Source of the DNA: Gadus chalcogrammus
Taxonomy: Eukaryota > Chordata > Actinopteri > Gadiformes > Gadidae
DNA: 64,000 nucleotides
Direction of reading: 5' to 3'
Assembly (NCBI RefSeq): GCF_026213295.1
Contig: NC_079412.1
Span: forward strand, 4,047,813-4,111,812
Positions 1 to 32,189 of the stretch are shown here, piece after piece (the stretch's first letter is position 1; each line of letters begins with the position of its first letter). The notes under the pieces were generated by a model that made no database searches, was not told the origin of the DNA, and saw only the letters and a program-made list of their open reading frames with translations. Made by a program: the position numbers and the translations under genes.

Positions 1-3000
1 ACAGCGGTCCCCAGCACATAGCCAGCCCTCCTAATCAGCTTGTTAAACTTTTTAGAGTCACAAGCCCTGATGCCGCTGCCCCAACTGATGGCTGCAAAGA
101 AAATGGCACTTGCCACAACAGACTGATAAAACATACATAACATTTTGCTACACACATTAAAAGACCTAAGCTTCCTCAAGAAGTAGAGTCTGCTCTGTCC
201 CTTGTTGTAGACAGCCTCCGTTTGTTGCTTCCAGTCCAGTTTATTGTTCATGTGCACACCCAAGTATTTATAGCTCTCTGCCAACTGCACTTTATCCCCA
301 AGGATAGAGATGGTGCTTAGCTCAGGCCTGGCTCTCCTGAAGTCCACCACCATTTCCTTGGTCTTTGTTACATTTAAAACAAGTTGGTTTTCCCCACTCC
401 ATGGGCAAAGTTATCCACCAGCCGCCTGTATTCTGTCTCATCTCCATTATCTTTCCCAGCCTCACAAACTGGGGTCTGTCATTCAGGTAATCCATGATCC
501 ATGATATTGTGGTGGTGTCTACCTGTATCAGCTCCAGCTTCTCACGTAACAGTACTGGCTGTATGGTGTTAAAAGCACTTGAAAAATCTAAAACGAGATC
601 CTCACAGTGCTTCCCGACTTGTCTAGGTGAGAGTGGGCTCTGTCGAGTAGGTAGATGATGGCGTCCTCAACCCCCACCCTTGGGCGGTATGCAAACTGCA
701 ATGGGTCCAGATAGCTGGTCACCTGTGGAGTCCGGTGGGCCAAGAGCAGCCTCTCAAGTGATGATGTGTGATGTTAGGGCAACTGGTCTGGAGTCATTGA
801 GGACAGAAGGAGAGGGTTTCTTGGGGACTGGAACAAGGCAGGATGTTTTCCACAGCACTGGCACCATCCCCTGTCTGAGGCTGAGGTTGAAAAGATGCTG
901 TAGAATGCCACATAGTTGACCTGCGCAGGCTTTCAGAACCCTGGGGCTGATGCCATCTGGACCTGCTGCCGTGTTCTGACCTAATCTCTCAAGCTGCATT
1001 CTCACCTGGCTGCTGGAAACAGACAGGCAGGTCAGAGAAGTGTGAGGTAGTGATGGGTCTTGATGGGGGTCAGAACATGTTGGGGGGGCAGTAGGTGATG
1101 TCTCAGTAACTTGCGGGAGGGGGGGGGCTCTGTGAGGGGGGAGGATGTAGGGTCTGTGTGGCTACCAGAGGCCGGGGAGGTAGCCAAAGGCCCCGTGCTG
1201 AACCTATTAAAGAACCCGTTCAGCTCATTTGTCCTTTCCTTCTACCTGATTTCGTTTCACCTTGAAACAGGTTACGGTTTTCATACCGTGCCACACATCC
1301 CTTATGTTGTTCTTCTGGAGCTTCCCCTCCAGCTTCCTCCTGTATACCTCTTTTCTCTCAGCCTCACCCTCAATTTCCTCTGTACGCTCTTCAGCAACTC
1401 TCTGTCACCGTCCCTGAATGCCTTCTTCTTCTTGTTTAGCAGACCTTTTAAGTCACAGGAGATCCAGGGTTTATTGTTTGCAAAGCACCTCACTTTCCTA
1501 GCAGGAACCACATTATTGACACAGAAGGAGATGTACTCTGTTATACAGTCCGTCATGGAGTCAATGTTATTCCCATGTGGTTCGCAGAGCACATCCCAGT
1601 CTGTAGCCTCAAAACACCCTTGCAGGAGCTCATTGGTTTCCTGAGACCACCTCCTGACTGTCCTTGTGGTTACCGGTTGCCGCTGAACAATGGGTCTGTA
1701 GGTGGGACTAAGCCGAACCAGGTTATGGTCTGACCTGCCAAGGGGAGGAAGGGCTGTGGAAACGTATGCATCCTGTGTGTTTGCATACAGTAAATTCAGT
1801 GTTTTATTGTCTCTGGTAGGGCACATGACAAATTGGTGAAAGGTGAGGAGTGATGTAGAGAGGGAGGCATGATTAAAATCCCCAGAGATTGCAACGAAAG
1901 CATTTGGATGTTGTGTGAGTGTTTTAGCAGTTACTGAGTTGATGACGTCACATGCTGTGTCGGCATCAGCTGACGGCGGTATGTAAACAACAATTGCAAC
2001 AGCACAGGTAAATTCCCTCGGGAGATTGTATGGATGCAGACTAACGGCTAACAGTTCGATGGGGTGCAGATGCGCTCCTTTACCGTTATGTGGGAAGGAT
2101 GACGCCATCGGTTATTCACAAGCAGAGCAAGCCCCCCTCCTCTCGTTTTACCGCTCAGCCTGTGATCCTGGTCAGCTTGCACAGTAGGGCTGTCAAAATT
2201 GCTCAAAAATGACATTCGAATGTTCGTTTGGAAAAAAATCACGAATTCGAACTATTCGAATATCTGGTTGCCTATTTTACGCAGTTGCCGTCAATATGTC
2301 AATAATGCGACAAAACCATGGTTCAAATTAGTGGGATATATATATATCCTATATATAGGGCGGCGGCTTCCTGCTGGGCATTTCCTTACTTTAAAACGAG
2401 GGACATCGCGAACAGACGGAGGCTCATTCACAAAGCAGTTAGGCGCTTGTACCGCGGGAGTGTTTTTTCACATTCGAATATTATGAGGGACATCGCGAAC
2501 AGACAGAGGCTCACTCACAAAGCAGATAGGCGCTTGTGTAACCGAGCGTTGGCACTTAGATATTTATATGACAAGAATGACACAAGCGTGGAAGGGAAAA
2601 TAGTCTCGTTTACTTAGTACCTATCAGAAGTCACCCAGTCACAGCGTGAGAGCTGGAATACCTATATCCAAGTACGGAAACCCCGAGGGGATAAAATACA
2701 TTCGCTCTTCACAATACTAGTCTGTTACACTTGTACCGCGGGAGTGTTTTTTCACATTCGAATATTATGAGGGACATCGCGAACAGACAGAGGCTCATTC
2801 ACAAAGCAGATAGAGGCGCTTGTACCGCGGGAGTGTTTTTTCACATTCGAATATTAATTTTCACGTTCGAATTCGCGTTTTTGGATACATTTCGAACGAA
2901 TATTCGAACTTCGAATATTCGTTGACAGCCCTATTGCCCATAAATCCATTCATAGTTGTGTTTGCATCCGGAATATTCTCCTGCATCCATGTCTCGGTGA

Positions 3001-3250
3001 AACACATTAAACTGCATTCTCGATATTCACGCTGTGATCTTATGAGTGCTCCGAGTTGGTCCACCTTGTTCACCAACGACCCCACATTCCCCTTGACCAT
3101 CGAGGGGATGCAGGGCTTGAACCTTCTCCTCCTTGCTTTCCTCATTACACCGGCTCTACATCCTCGCTGTCTTCTCCTTAGCTCTTCTGGGATTTGGTGT
3201 CTCGTTCCCGTAAAAGCTCCGGCGGGTGTACACCGGGAGCTGAACTGCCG
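1..3250 (-). mobile_element. Non-LTR retrotransposon (LINE, CR1/L2-like), 3' end off the window
   Basis: Minus-strand reading shows an apurinic-type endonuclease followed by a reverse transcriptase, the usual ORF2 order. The endonuclease starts near 3145 (motif CFTETW), continues after an inserted element at 2108-1302 and carries GDFNHAS and the SDHNL motif. The RT start is at 1005-754 (AAGPDGISPRVLKAC, then PVPKKP and SRPVALTS). The first 300 bases still read as the RT C-terminal region (FAAISWGSGIRACDSKKFNK on the minus strand). Stops and frameshifts show it is dead. The family assignment to CR1/L2-like is from resemblance to common teleost LINEs and is not certain. Confidence 0.85.
2185..2933. 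mobile_element. hAT-type MITE inserted in the LINE
   Basis: The ends are perfect 12-bp inverted repeats, TAGGGCTGTCAA and TTGACAGCCCTA. The flanks TTGCACAG (2177-2184) and TTGCCCAT (2934-2941) match at 6 of 8 positions, as expected for an aged 8-bp hAT target duplication. Removing the insert rejoins the LINE endonuclease frame. The interior is rich in ATTCGAATATTCG-like palindromes and contains imperfect tandem copies of a unit of about 87 bp (AGGGACATCGCGAACAGAC... CGCGGGAGTG) between about 2398 and 2860. No transposase is visible. Confidence 0.85.
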
Positions 3251-3259
3251 CTGAAGCTT

Positions 3260-4834
3260 CGGGCCTTTTCTCGAGAAAGAATGAGAGCCTTTCTTCTTCG
3301 CCGTTCCTTCTATTTGTCTCTAACTCATGCTCCAATCATTAATGGATCGATTCTTCTGATTTTGTAGATGCAACCGAATATATGATGCATCATTTTAGCA
3401 ACATTTAAGATGTTCACGTTCTGCCCGTTCTGCCTCCATTTTGTCTGTGTTAAAACAAAACAAAGCTCAGTGACAGCGGCCGCACTTATCCCGCCTCTTG
3501 CAAACTTAGACCCTACGTCATTTCCCGCCCCTTGCAAGCCCACCCCCCTACACCCCCCGTTGATTCTACTCATGTCTGAACGACATCGATGTCCTCATAT
3601 AAAGCATCAGGTGTGAATCACCCTCAGGGTCGAATCTCCTGATATACAAATGCGGCAAAAATGCGGCGGACATGTGCGAAAAGGGCTTATAAGAAGAAAT
3701 GATTGTGCGTGCTTCATAATGTAAGGCGAAAATGATTATGCTTCATTGCGTAATAGGTGAACGAAAATGTTACACGTTTAACATTTTAGGCAAAATGTTA
3801 TTATATTATGTGCTCAGAAATTGTTATATTATCGACTAGGGTTGCCACATTATAGCTATATCTTTAATTACAACTAGAGGTTGCGTGTGGAAACTCTAGT
3901 ATAACTAATACCACTACTTATAAGATATCATACCAATACCACTATGTATCATACTAGTAGTATTTCTACTACTTATCATTCTACTTCTACTGTTGGTATA
4001 ATTACTTACAGGCCTGATAGAGTTCAGGCGTGGTGCCTGAATTCAGGCTTGAGCTCGGCCATGTATGTTGTCAAGAAAAGTGAAATAGGAGAGTGGTGCC
4101 TTTTTAAAATGTCAACACGTCAACCTACCTGACCTTTTGATTGACATGTCTGGCACCAACTAGGCGTAGTCTATATAAGAAAGTCTTTTACCTTTGTATG
4201 ATTGCACTGAGGATTGTCTGAATGGGACTGAAAACGTTTTGCACACACTCTGGGTAGCACTTTACACTTTTATGCAATAAAAACGTATTGCTGCATCGGC
4301 TACATGGTGTGCGAGTTCCGCTCCTTTTATTGTTGTCAAGAAAGGAAATTCTCTATGGTGTCTTCGAATGTATTTGATAATTTCAGGCACAGATAATTTC
4401 ACTTCCTATCAGCCCTGTACTTATCACGCTAATAATACTTATACTACTGTTCATGCTTATACTAACTCTGCTACTCATCATACTTCTAGACCTTAATTCA
4501 AACTTTATCACTTATTTCAGCCATTTGTTTAACTATTAGACCTTTTTCCAACAGTTTGACATTATTTAAATGGTTTATGTATACTGTTACGATTACTCCA
4601 TTCAGACTTTAAAGTATTAAACTATGTTAAAATCGTTTCACTTGGGTTCAGTTAATCAACCTTTATACATGTCATGTCTTGAACATTAAATCTTTAATTA
4701 ACATATGTTTAAACTCATTATACGCTACCGCACTCACTGCATTTTCTGCTGCAAATGCATTTCCTAGTTTTGTTTAGGTTTTGGTATAGTTTGGTGCATA
4801 CATATATTCAGTCATTTCTCTGTTCTTTCTTCAG
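3260..4834. other. No gene recognised; AT-rich, probably ift74 intron
   Basis: No exon matching the preceding part of IFT74 was found here, so the upstream exons lie outside the window. The stretch 4170-4345 has a TATATAA box and an AATAAA before a GTGTGCGAGTTCCGCTCC segment, which could be the end of a retroelement. This could not be confirmed. Confidence 0.4.
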
Positions 4835-24971
<20,137 letters not shown>

Positions 24972-25011
24972 AGATCCACAAACTAACCTTGTGTAGCTCT
25001 CTAATGTGTAA

Positions 25012-25039
25012 AATAAAATAAACGCTTTTTCAAAATAAA
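25012..25039 (+). terminator. ift74: ift74 polyadenylation signals
   Basis: Two AATAAA hexamers, at 25012-25017 and 25034-25039, lie 41 and 63 bases after the IFT74 stop codon. The 3' UTR is therefore short. Confidence 0.6.
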
Positions 25040-26323
25040 TGTTTATATATTAACACATTTAATATTCAGCAAACAAAATTTGCCATAAATTATGAAAGTA
25101 GTCAATAAACAATATAAATCGTACATTGTTTTGTTTTTTTGCTTTGGAGAGTAATTGGGTGGATTTTATGGTCCTAAACTTTCTACATTTACCTGAGGAA
25201 GAATATATTATGTGTTTGTGTGCGCACCTAATGTGCAGACTTATATGAAGGACAGCGGTGACAAACATTAATAAAATCGTAATATGTCACGCCCCCCTCA
25301 GACGCAATATTTAGCAATCCAAAGAAGAGTATACTCCTGACATGAGCCATACTTAGGTGCAGAAAATATGTAATAAATAGAATATCTAAATATATATAAA
25401 GACGGCAATAGATTTTATTTTGCATCAGATTTGCTTGTATTCTGTGTGGCAGGGAACACGTTTTGTTGAGATTTACATTCGCACCGGCATTTTCCCTTTG
25501 TGCTGTGTTGTTGCAATTTCTTTGAGATATTGTGTCGAGGATTGATAAGACTTCCAAACAAAGTAGCACACAATGGTGTATAATAATGTATGCAGAGGGA
25601 GCACCAATCATGTTTTTAAACAGTTCCATGCCCTTGCAGGACCGCGTCTTCACTTTTTCAGTGGCAGAATGCTCGTTAGGGAAGTTACTAAAGGAAGTTA
25701 AATGATGAGGCATCTAACAAGGGGTCCTTGGGATCTCACAACCAGCGGCTGCTGGGCAAAGCTCAAAACAAAGATGATGCAAACATATGTCCAATGTTAG
25801 TAATGTTTAATGTTTATCTCTTAAATCACTTAATTTATTGAAAACAACTACAATGATTGTTTTCTTAAATTAAAACATGCAGCAAGATAGCAGAAATAAA
25901 TGAAAACAAGAACAGAATACAGCAGCATAGTCTTTCTTATGGAATAAACCAGAGATCTCAATCCAAAGTCCAAATATCCACAAAGAGGTGATAAGAGTAA
26001 AGACAAAATCAAAAAAGTATAACACCAAATGGATGGATGTCAAAAATAATTCTACACAGATGAGAACCTATCCAATAATCCAAAGCAAAGAACCATAACC
26101 CTATTTATTAACTCTTGAGTCGGATCTCCCCATCGAGTGCTTGCTGATCCTTTGGTATTCAGACAGGACAAACTATTATTTTCTTACATAAGAACACAAC
26201 CTTGTAGTTTTCCTATTGTTCTTCCTCTCTCCACAAAAAAAAGAAGAAAAACAACATTTATTTTCACCCTTTTCTTAACTTCCTGTTCCTATGTTCTGAG
26301 TTATAGTGTTCCTATAAAAAGAG

Positions 26324-27218
26324 CAGGCACGTGCAGAGAGGGGGGGCTATGGGTGCCCGAGCCCCTGCCCTTTTCCCTCTGAAGGACCAAAGTGCCCTTT
26401 TGAGTGGTAATTTAAATTTTCAATGCTTTGTAAAATTACACATGAACAATTAAAAATAAATAAAAATGTCTAAAAGTAATAATTGAGAAGTAAAGTTTGT
26501 ACTTTGTAGCCTCGTTTACCGGCGCTCAGTGCGCAGCTGCCGCTGGGTGACGTCATAGGCTATCAACGTGACTTTTCACCTTTGCCTGCCTGCGCGATGC
26601 GCTTGTTGTTTTAAGAGACGGTACAATGCAGGGTAAGATCACTACAGAGTCAGACACAGACAGTTGTTTCCAAAACCATTAAGTTGATAATGCTAAATAA
26701 ACTGTAACAGTTATCTCGTTTTGTAGCGTCATTTTGAAGTATAGGCCTATGTTTGCCAGCAAAAGCTTTTCAACAAGCATCGTTTTAACTGACTGTGAAA
26801 GTGGCTACCACTCGGTTTATTTTATATAGCTTACCAGCAAACCTATCTGGGAAACCTTTTGAAATTGCAAAGGGAAAGCATACATTGTTATATTGAATCT
26901 GTATAGGCTACTCTGTAGTAACTACGTGGCCATGGCCACATGACATGGCCAGTGGCGGTGGGTCAATAGAGGGCGCCAGGGCGCTGTCACACCATATTTG
27001 TACCGGGTGCCACGTCATCCCGGTACAGACCCCCCACAGTAACAGACCCCCAGTCTATTACTGTGCCAAACCAAAATTGTTGATCACCAGCCGCCACTGG
27101 ACATGACAAATCCGTTTCATGTCTACTCTGTCTCAGTGTCTCTGACAGTAGTGGTTTTTGCATGTGCCATTTTTTGAATTTGAGCCCCTGCCCCTCAAAG
27201 GGTCGCTGCACGGCACTG
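26324..27218. mobile_element. hAT element with perfect 8-bp target duplication
   Basis: The left end CAGGCACGTGCAG and right end CTGCACGGCACTG are inverted repeats. They are flanked by identical AAAAAGAG copies (26316-26323, 27219-27226). Sub-terminal GAGCCCCTGCCC occurs near both ends in the inverted/direct context typical of these elements. No transposase ORF is present. A smaller hAT sits inside at 26950-27099. Confidence 0.8.
26950..27099. mobile_element. 150-bp hAT MITE nested in the larger hAT
   Basis: The ends CAGTGGCGG and CCGCCACTG are inverted. The flanks GACATGGC (26942-26949) and GACATGAC (27100-27107) match at 7 of 8. A lone CCAGCCGCCACTGG end also occurs at about 42368. Confidence 0.75.
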
Positions 27219-27226
27219 AAAAAGAG

Positions 27227-28390
27227 GATGGATTGAGCTGGCCAAACCTAACCCTTTTCAATTTACCAACCAATGTGTGCAACATATGTGGAAGATGGAT
27301 GCAAAATAAAGTCAACCCCTTTATTCAAATATGGGTTGGTCCACACCAACTAAAATACAAACGGGGAAACTTGTTCCTAAATTCAAAATGCTTTTATAAG
27401 CCTTCCATCAAAGTTTGAAGAAATTAAAGAAAATGATCTACTATGATACGATGCATTAATTGACATCTACTAGGTCAAACCGGATCTAACCTCTGGGAAA
27501 GCAATTATATTGGTCTTATTACACGGCTCTTCTCAATGCCGCGGAACCCTCCGTTCACTTGCATGGGCCCTTCACAACTTCTGGCTGTGAATTATATTTG
27601 ATAATTCACCGTTGCTAAGTATTAAATGACTGCTGTCAAGGAAAGTGGATTATTTTGCCGTCTTTCATATCACTTACTCAACTTTAATTTTTCCAAGCGC
27701 ATGCATGAAGCAGGCTGCCTATAACAGCATCATTAAAGTGATTCTGAATGTGTCCGACCAAAACAGGAAGGAAACCTCAAACATTTTGTTAATTTTATTA
27801 TTCTATACACTGAACACTAGTACATTTACGTACTAGGGCACGGGTAGTAGACTTCTCTTCAATCGTTTAGTCTACTACCTGTGCTTTCTTGGTACTTAAC
27901 AAGAGCAGAGCCAGAATGTGGTGTAAAGGGCCGGGACTGGTAGACAAATGTTTGGGATTGGGAGGTCACTCCTTATTGTAGATATTACACCTTAATACCA
28001 TTCAGTTACAGCTAGGCTTTTATGTTTAGACAAACAGATTTACTAGGATTTTTTGCATCACTTTGACTATGCAAAATGGATTGAAACCACACGCAAGCAG
28101 ACCTAAACTGAGGCGAATGACGGGTTTGGGTGACCAGGGACTTTTAAAACAGCTCAACATATTTCTCTCTTGGAACAGGGCCGTTGTGAATTTTTGATGT
28201 AGAGAATTTACATGGATGTCTTGACAAAGGATGTCTCATGGGGATAGACACATCAGGGTTAAACTTTGCCTTAAACAAAAACGCTTTTACCTTAAGGCAC
28301 AGAAGCAGGATTGAAGTGTCTGGGGAAGATATGACTAATTTAGTTGCAATCCTTCCAACTCCGATATAGACATTCATACACACCCACACA
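27227..28390. other. Intergenic DNA between ift74 and the receptor gene
   Basis: The stretch 27515-27610 is an inverted relative of the inner insert at about 9150-9230 (CACGGCTCTTCTCAATGC, TTCACTTGCATGGGCCCTTC). A 16-bp-arm hairpin lies at 27838-27883. Nothing else was recognised. Confidence 0.5.
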
Positions 28391-28399
28391 ATTATATCT

Positions 28400-28491
28400 T
28401 CTTACTTCCGCTTGAGGCCTATGTCCTGCAGCTGATCTTAGGGTTTTAACATTATGCTCAGACGGCAGCCTACCCCGATTCATTTTTTGAG
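28400..28491 (+). other. Probable non-coding first exon of the chemokine receptor gene
   Basis: The sequence ends in a strong donor (TTTTTTGAG|GTAAGT, GT at 28492). The coding exon downstream begins with an acceptor 21 bases before the ATG (TTTACAG|GTTCTTC at 29699), so an upstream 5' UTR exon must exist. This is the best candidate. The start is not defined. Confidence 0.4.
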
Positions 28492-29719
28492 GTAAGTTCA
28501 TAAAGAAATTGGGTAACACTATTAGTTTTAACGCTATAGTATAACTTTAATTTGTGAGCTGTTGAACCATCGGTTATTTACAAAAAAACATTCACTGACT
28601 GTATTTTAACATGAATGAATGAATAATAAGCAAGGAATCCAGTTAGATAATACACTGTACAGTATTAGAAAAAAATATGAACAATGATGGTTGTAATTTA
28701 TTACAAATGTGTTTGAATACCAATAAACAACTTACTAGATGAGCATACTAAATTGTTCATTATTTTTGTTGTTAGATGTGTTACTATGCTGTGAGTGAGT
28801 GAGCTTTACATATATTAATAAATATAATCTTACAGTTAATAACACATTGGTTGTGACCAGGATCAACAAGGAAAATCAACAATGCAATGACATAAATCAG
28901 GACAATTGGGGTGCTTGTCGGATGTATGTAAGATGTATGCCCTTTTATTATTGATTCGATTTAATATTCAATGATGGGGAAAAAACTACAGAAGAGTGCA
29001 ACTTCTATTGACATAGTTCCTTCTACCGTTATTCATTGAATATATTGACTAGGCATGTCAAATGTAATACCCTAGCATCATACAGCAACACTGTTGATGC
29101 AAAGAATGCACAGTAGTAGGAGTTCATGTTCAGTTCTTCAAATGTATACTTTTTATAAAATGTTTACGCACATATACTTTTTGCATCATGGAACAAAACG
29201 ACCAAGAAAATCATGTTGAGCATAGGCCAAAATGTTGTGAAAATGTTGGTCAGGAGGAAGCTTCTATAACACTGATGTATATTTGGAACTTCACAAAATG
29301 GCCTCCCGTCCATCCAATTGAAACATGATCTGCCAGTGCAGCAGAGAAGCTTTAGTTTGAAATGTAAATTTCAGAATTTATTCATGGGAAAAATAATAAA
29401 ATAACATTAAATGACAATGACAACTGATGAAAACAAAAATTCTTCATGCTAATACTAACAAGTTCATTTGAATCCCAAAATACATTTCTTATAATTTACT
29501 AGCAATTGTATTCCTTGCTTTTAAATCAGTCATACATGTTGAACAAACAGCTTGTTCAAAGCCTCATTAACAATGACATTTATTTTAAAGTGTACTTAGA
29601 ATGTAAGTAACTAAAGTTCACTGTATGTACAATAACTTGACTATTTTTGATTCTCCGTAAAAGTACCAGGTTAATGACGAACCAAATGGTGTTTACAGGT
29701 TCTTCAAGCGGCATTAAAT

Positions 29720-31332
29720 ATGAACACTACGACTCCCTTCTACGAATGGATTTATAGCCTCAATACAGACGACTACAGTGTGGGACCGGTGCACATGTGT
29801 GAAAGAGAGGATGACAACTCCCTCGGGGCCCAGCTTTCTGTGCTCTACTTCCTCATGTTTTTCCTCAGTCTGGTTGGGAATGGTTTGGTGTTGTTAATTA
29901 TCTACCGGTAGGTCAGCTGAATTTGTTTATATATTTATATACATTTGATGAGCACATTTTTGTGAATAGGATTTCGGGTTAGGAAAGAATTCGAAAAACA
30001 GCTAGAAAGAGGGAGAAGGGTAGATCTGCTAATAGTTTCACTGCCATTGGAAAGCGTTGAATTCACTCACCTGGGGTGGAGCCATACAGCCATACAGTCA
30101 CACAGTTTATGATTATTAGGGAAAGATTGATATTTCATTCCTGAATCAATAGGTAAGACAGGTTATGTTTTGCAGGCGCAGTCAAATAGGACAAACATTT
30201 TCACAGCATTTCACTCAATAAGCTCATCGCTGGCTATGGCTTTTCCAAACCATAATTAATACAAATAATTCCATTGTTATTTAGTCATAGCTAACCAAAA
30301 ACAGCTGTTCCCAACTGTATCATAAATTAGCATATTTAAACTTTTCTATTGCTTTTCCAAAGTGAATGGGTCAACATGGTATAGGTTTTAATACCCTAGA
30401 ATGTGACTTGAGCACGAAAAAGCATGATACTGGGTTTCAGGTATTCGTACTTCAGACGTATCGGTACACTGAATTAGTGTCCAGTGCTACACAAAGTTTT
30501 AACATTGTTCCTTTTGTTCCTTAGGTTTGAAAAGTTGACAACCGTGACCAACATATTCCTGCTAAACCTGGTGGTGTCTGATTTAATTTTCATGAGCAGT
30601 CTTCCCTTCTGGGGCATCTACCAACAACTCTCCACCTGGGTCTTTGGCACATCCATGTGCAAGATTGTGGGCAGTGCCTACTTCCTGGGCTTCTACAGTT
30701 CCATCCTTTTTCTAACCCTGCTGACCTTTGACCAACACCTTGCAGTTGTTTACTCCCTTGTTGCATCACGTCTGAGAAGACAGACCTATGCAATTGCCTG
30801 TTGTACTGGGGTTTGGCTTCTTAGTTGTTTGGCTTGCGTTAAACCAATTATTTTGTATAATGTCTTCACTGACTTGAACAACAAGCAGTTCTGCGAAGAA
30901 TATCCTAGCAATGTTATGGTGAACACCTTTGTTGACATGTCTTTCTTGAAAGCTTTCTGGATATACCTTCAGCTCTTTTTTTTCTTTTTCTTCCCTTTGG
31001 CTGCCATTGTTTACTGCTACATCAGGGTCACTATCACTGTAGTATCAACAAGAATTAACGCCAAGTTCAGGACAGTGAGGATGATTTTTTTCATTGTTTT
31101 GATATTCTTTCTGTGTTGGACCCCATATAATGTTGTTTTACTAATGCACTATTATTTTGGTGGGTCCACATCCTGTGAGAAAATGCAAAGGCTTGGTTAT
31201 GCACTTCAAGTCACACGTAACATTGCTTATCTTTACTTTTGTATTAGTCCCATCCTTTATTCATTTGTTGGCAGAAAGTTCCAGAACCATTTGAGACAGC
31301 TGCTGGCGAAAAGCCTTCCATGTATAAAGTAG
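29720..31332 (+). CDS. xcr1-like: Chemokine receptor, XCR1-like (7-TM GPCR), 331 residues, two coding exons
   Basis: This is a class A chemokine receptor at the plasma membrane. Exon 1 is 29699-29907 (ATG 29720) and exon 2 is 30525-31332. The intron falls just after TM1, in the R63 codon. Features: N-glycosylation site NTT at 2-4; Cys27 and Cys280, the extra chemokine-receptor disulfide; TM1 GN at 53-54; TM2 LVVSD at 78-82; Cys108 and Cys186, the ECL1-ECL2 disulfide; CWTP at 260-263; TM7 end SPILY at 304-308 in place of NPxxY. The usual DRYLAIV is DQHLAVV at 132-138. The short C-tail is Cys/Ser-poor. The closest family by eye is fish XCR1-like receptors (NIAYLYFCISPILYSFVGRKF-type ending), so the symbol is tentative. 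Its ligand is unknown; XCL-type chemokines are expected from the family. Confidence 0.88.
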
Positions 31333-31433
31333 CATGCTGCTTTCAGTTTTATCCAGGGATTGTGATTCCTGTCTTGAGAGTGAATGCAAATTATTCTGCA
31401 GTAAACAATGTGTTGGCAAATATATACATAAAT

Positions 31434-31439
31434 AATAAA
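31434..31439 (+). terminator. Polyadenylation signal of the receptor gene
   Basis: AATAAA lies 102 bases after the stop codon in an AT-rich 3' region. Confidence 0.5.
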
Positions 31440-32189
31440 CTAAATAGTGGAAAATTATTAAAGTTTTTTTTATTAGATGGGGACACAGCTCTTATTATAT
31501 TCATTGGAGAACTCGTTTTGAAAAAGTATTTTTTCAAAATAAGTACAGGCTGTGTGTTGCATTGGAGCATATGTCAACATAGTTGTTTCAGTATTATAAA
31601 TATTGAATTTGTATTCTGCTGAAGTTACAAGGTTTCATTCCTGCTGTGTTGTGTCGAAAAACAAATGACAAGGATAACTTCAGTACTTTTGTTGACATTT
31701 TTTATTGGTCATCAAAACATGACAGATTTCTTCCCTTTGTTAGGAGGAAGTCAACATATTCCTACATGTTCAGTACATTTCTTATACTTCCTTATTTATG
31801 TTCTCAACTTTTCCATGTTACTTCACATATTCTTTGTAAAAGGTGATTACTCCCAGTTCAACATATTGTCAGATTCTGCAGACCAGAAGTTGTTGTCAGG
31901 TCTCCAGTTATACTCTACTCCAGCGTTGGTTAATCTGTCACAATTTTGCAGATTTGCTAAAAGATATTTATATTTTATGTGTTTTTTTATTTCTGGTTAT
32001 AACAGAAAAATCGATGTCATTAACAAATGCAATCATCAAATTTTTTTTTTTAATTAATTGCCATTATTAGTAATGTTTCTAGTATTAGTTACGGTTTAAG
32101 TCAATGGTCAATTTAAGCTGAAGTGGAACTTTTATTAACAAAAATGAACAAGCCCTAGGCTCAGCCCAACAGAAAACAGAAAGAGATTT

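Noticed and set aside
25228..25713. 161-codon minus-strand open frame with hydrophobic stretches
   Set aside because: No recognisable domain or splice context, and composition like translated AT-rich non-coding DNA; kept out of the gene list.
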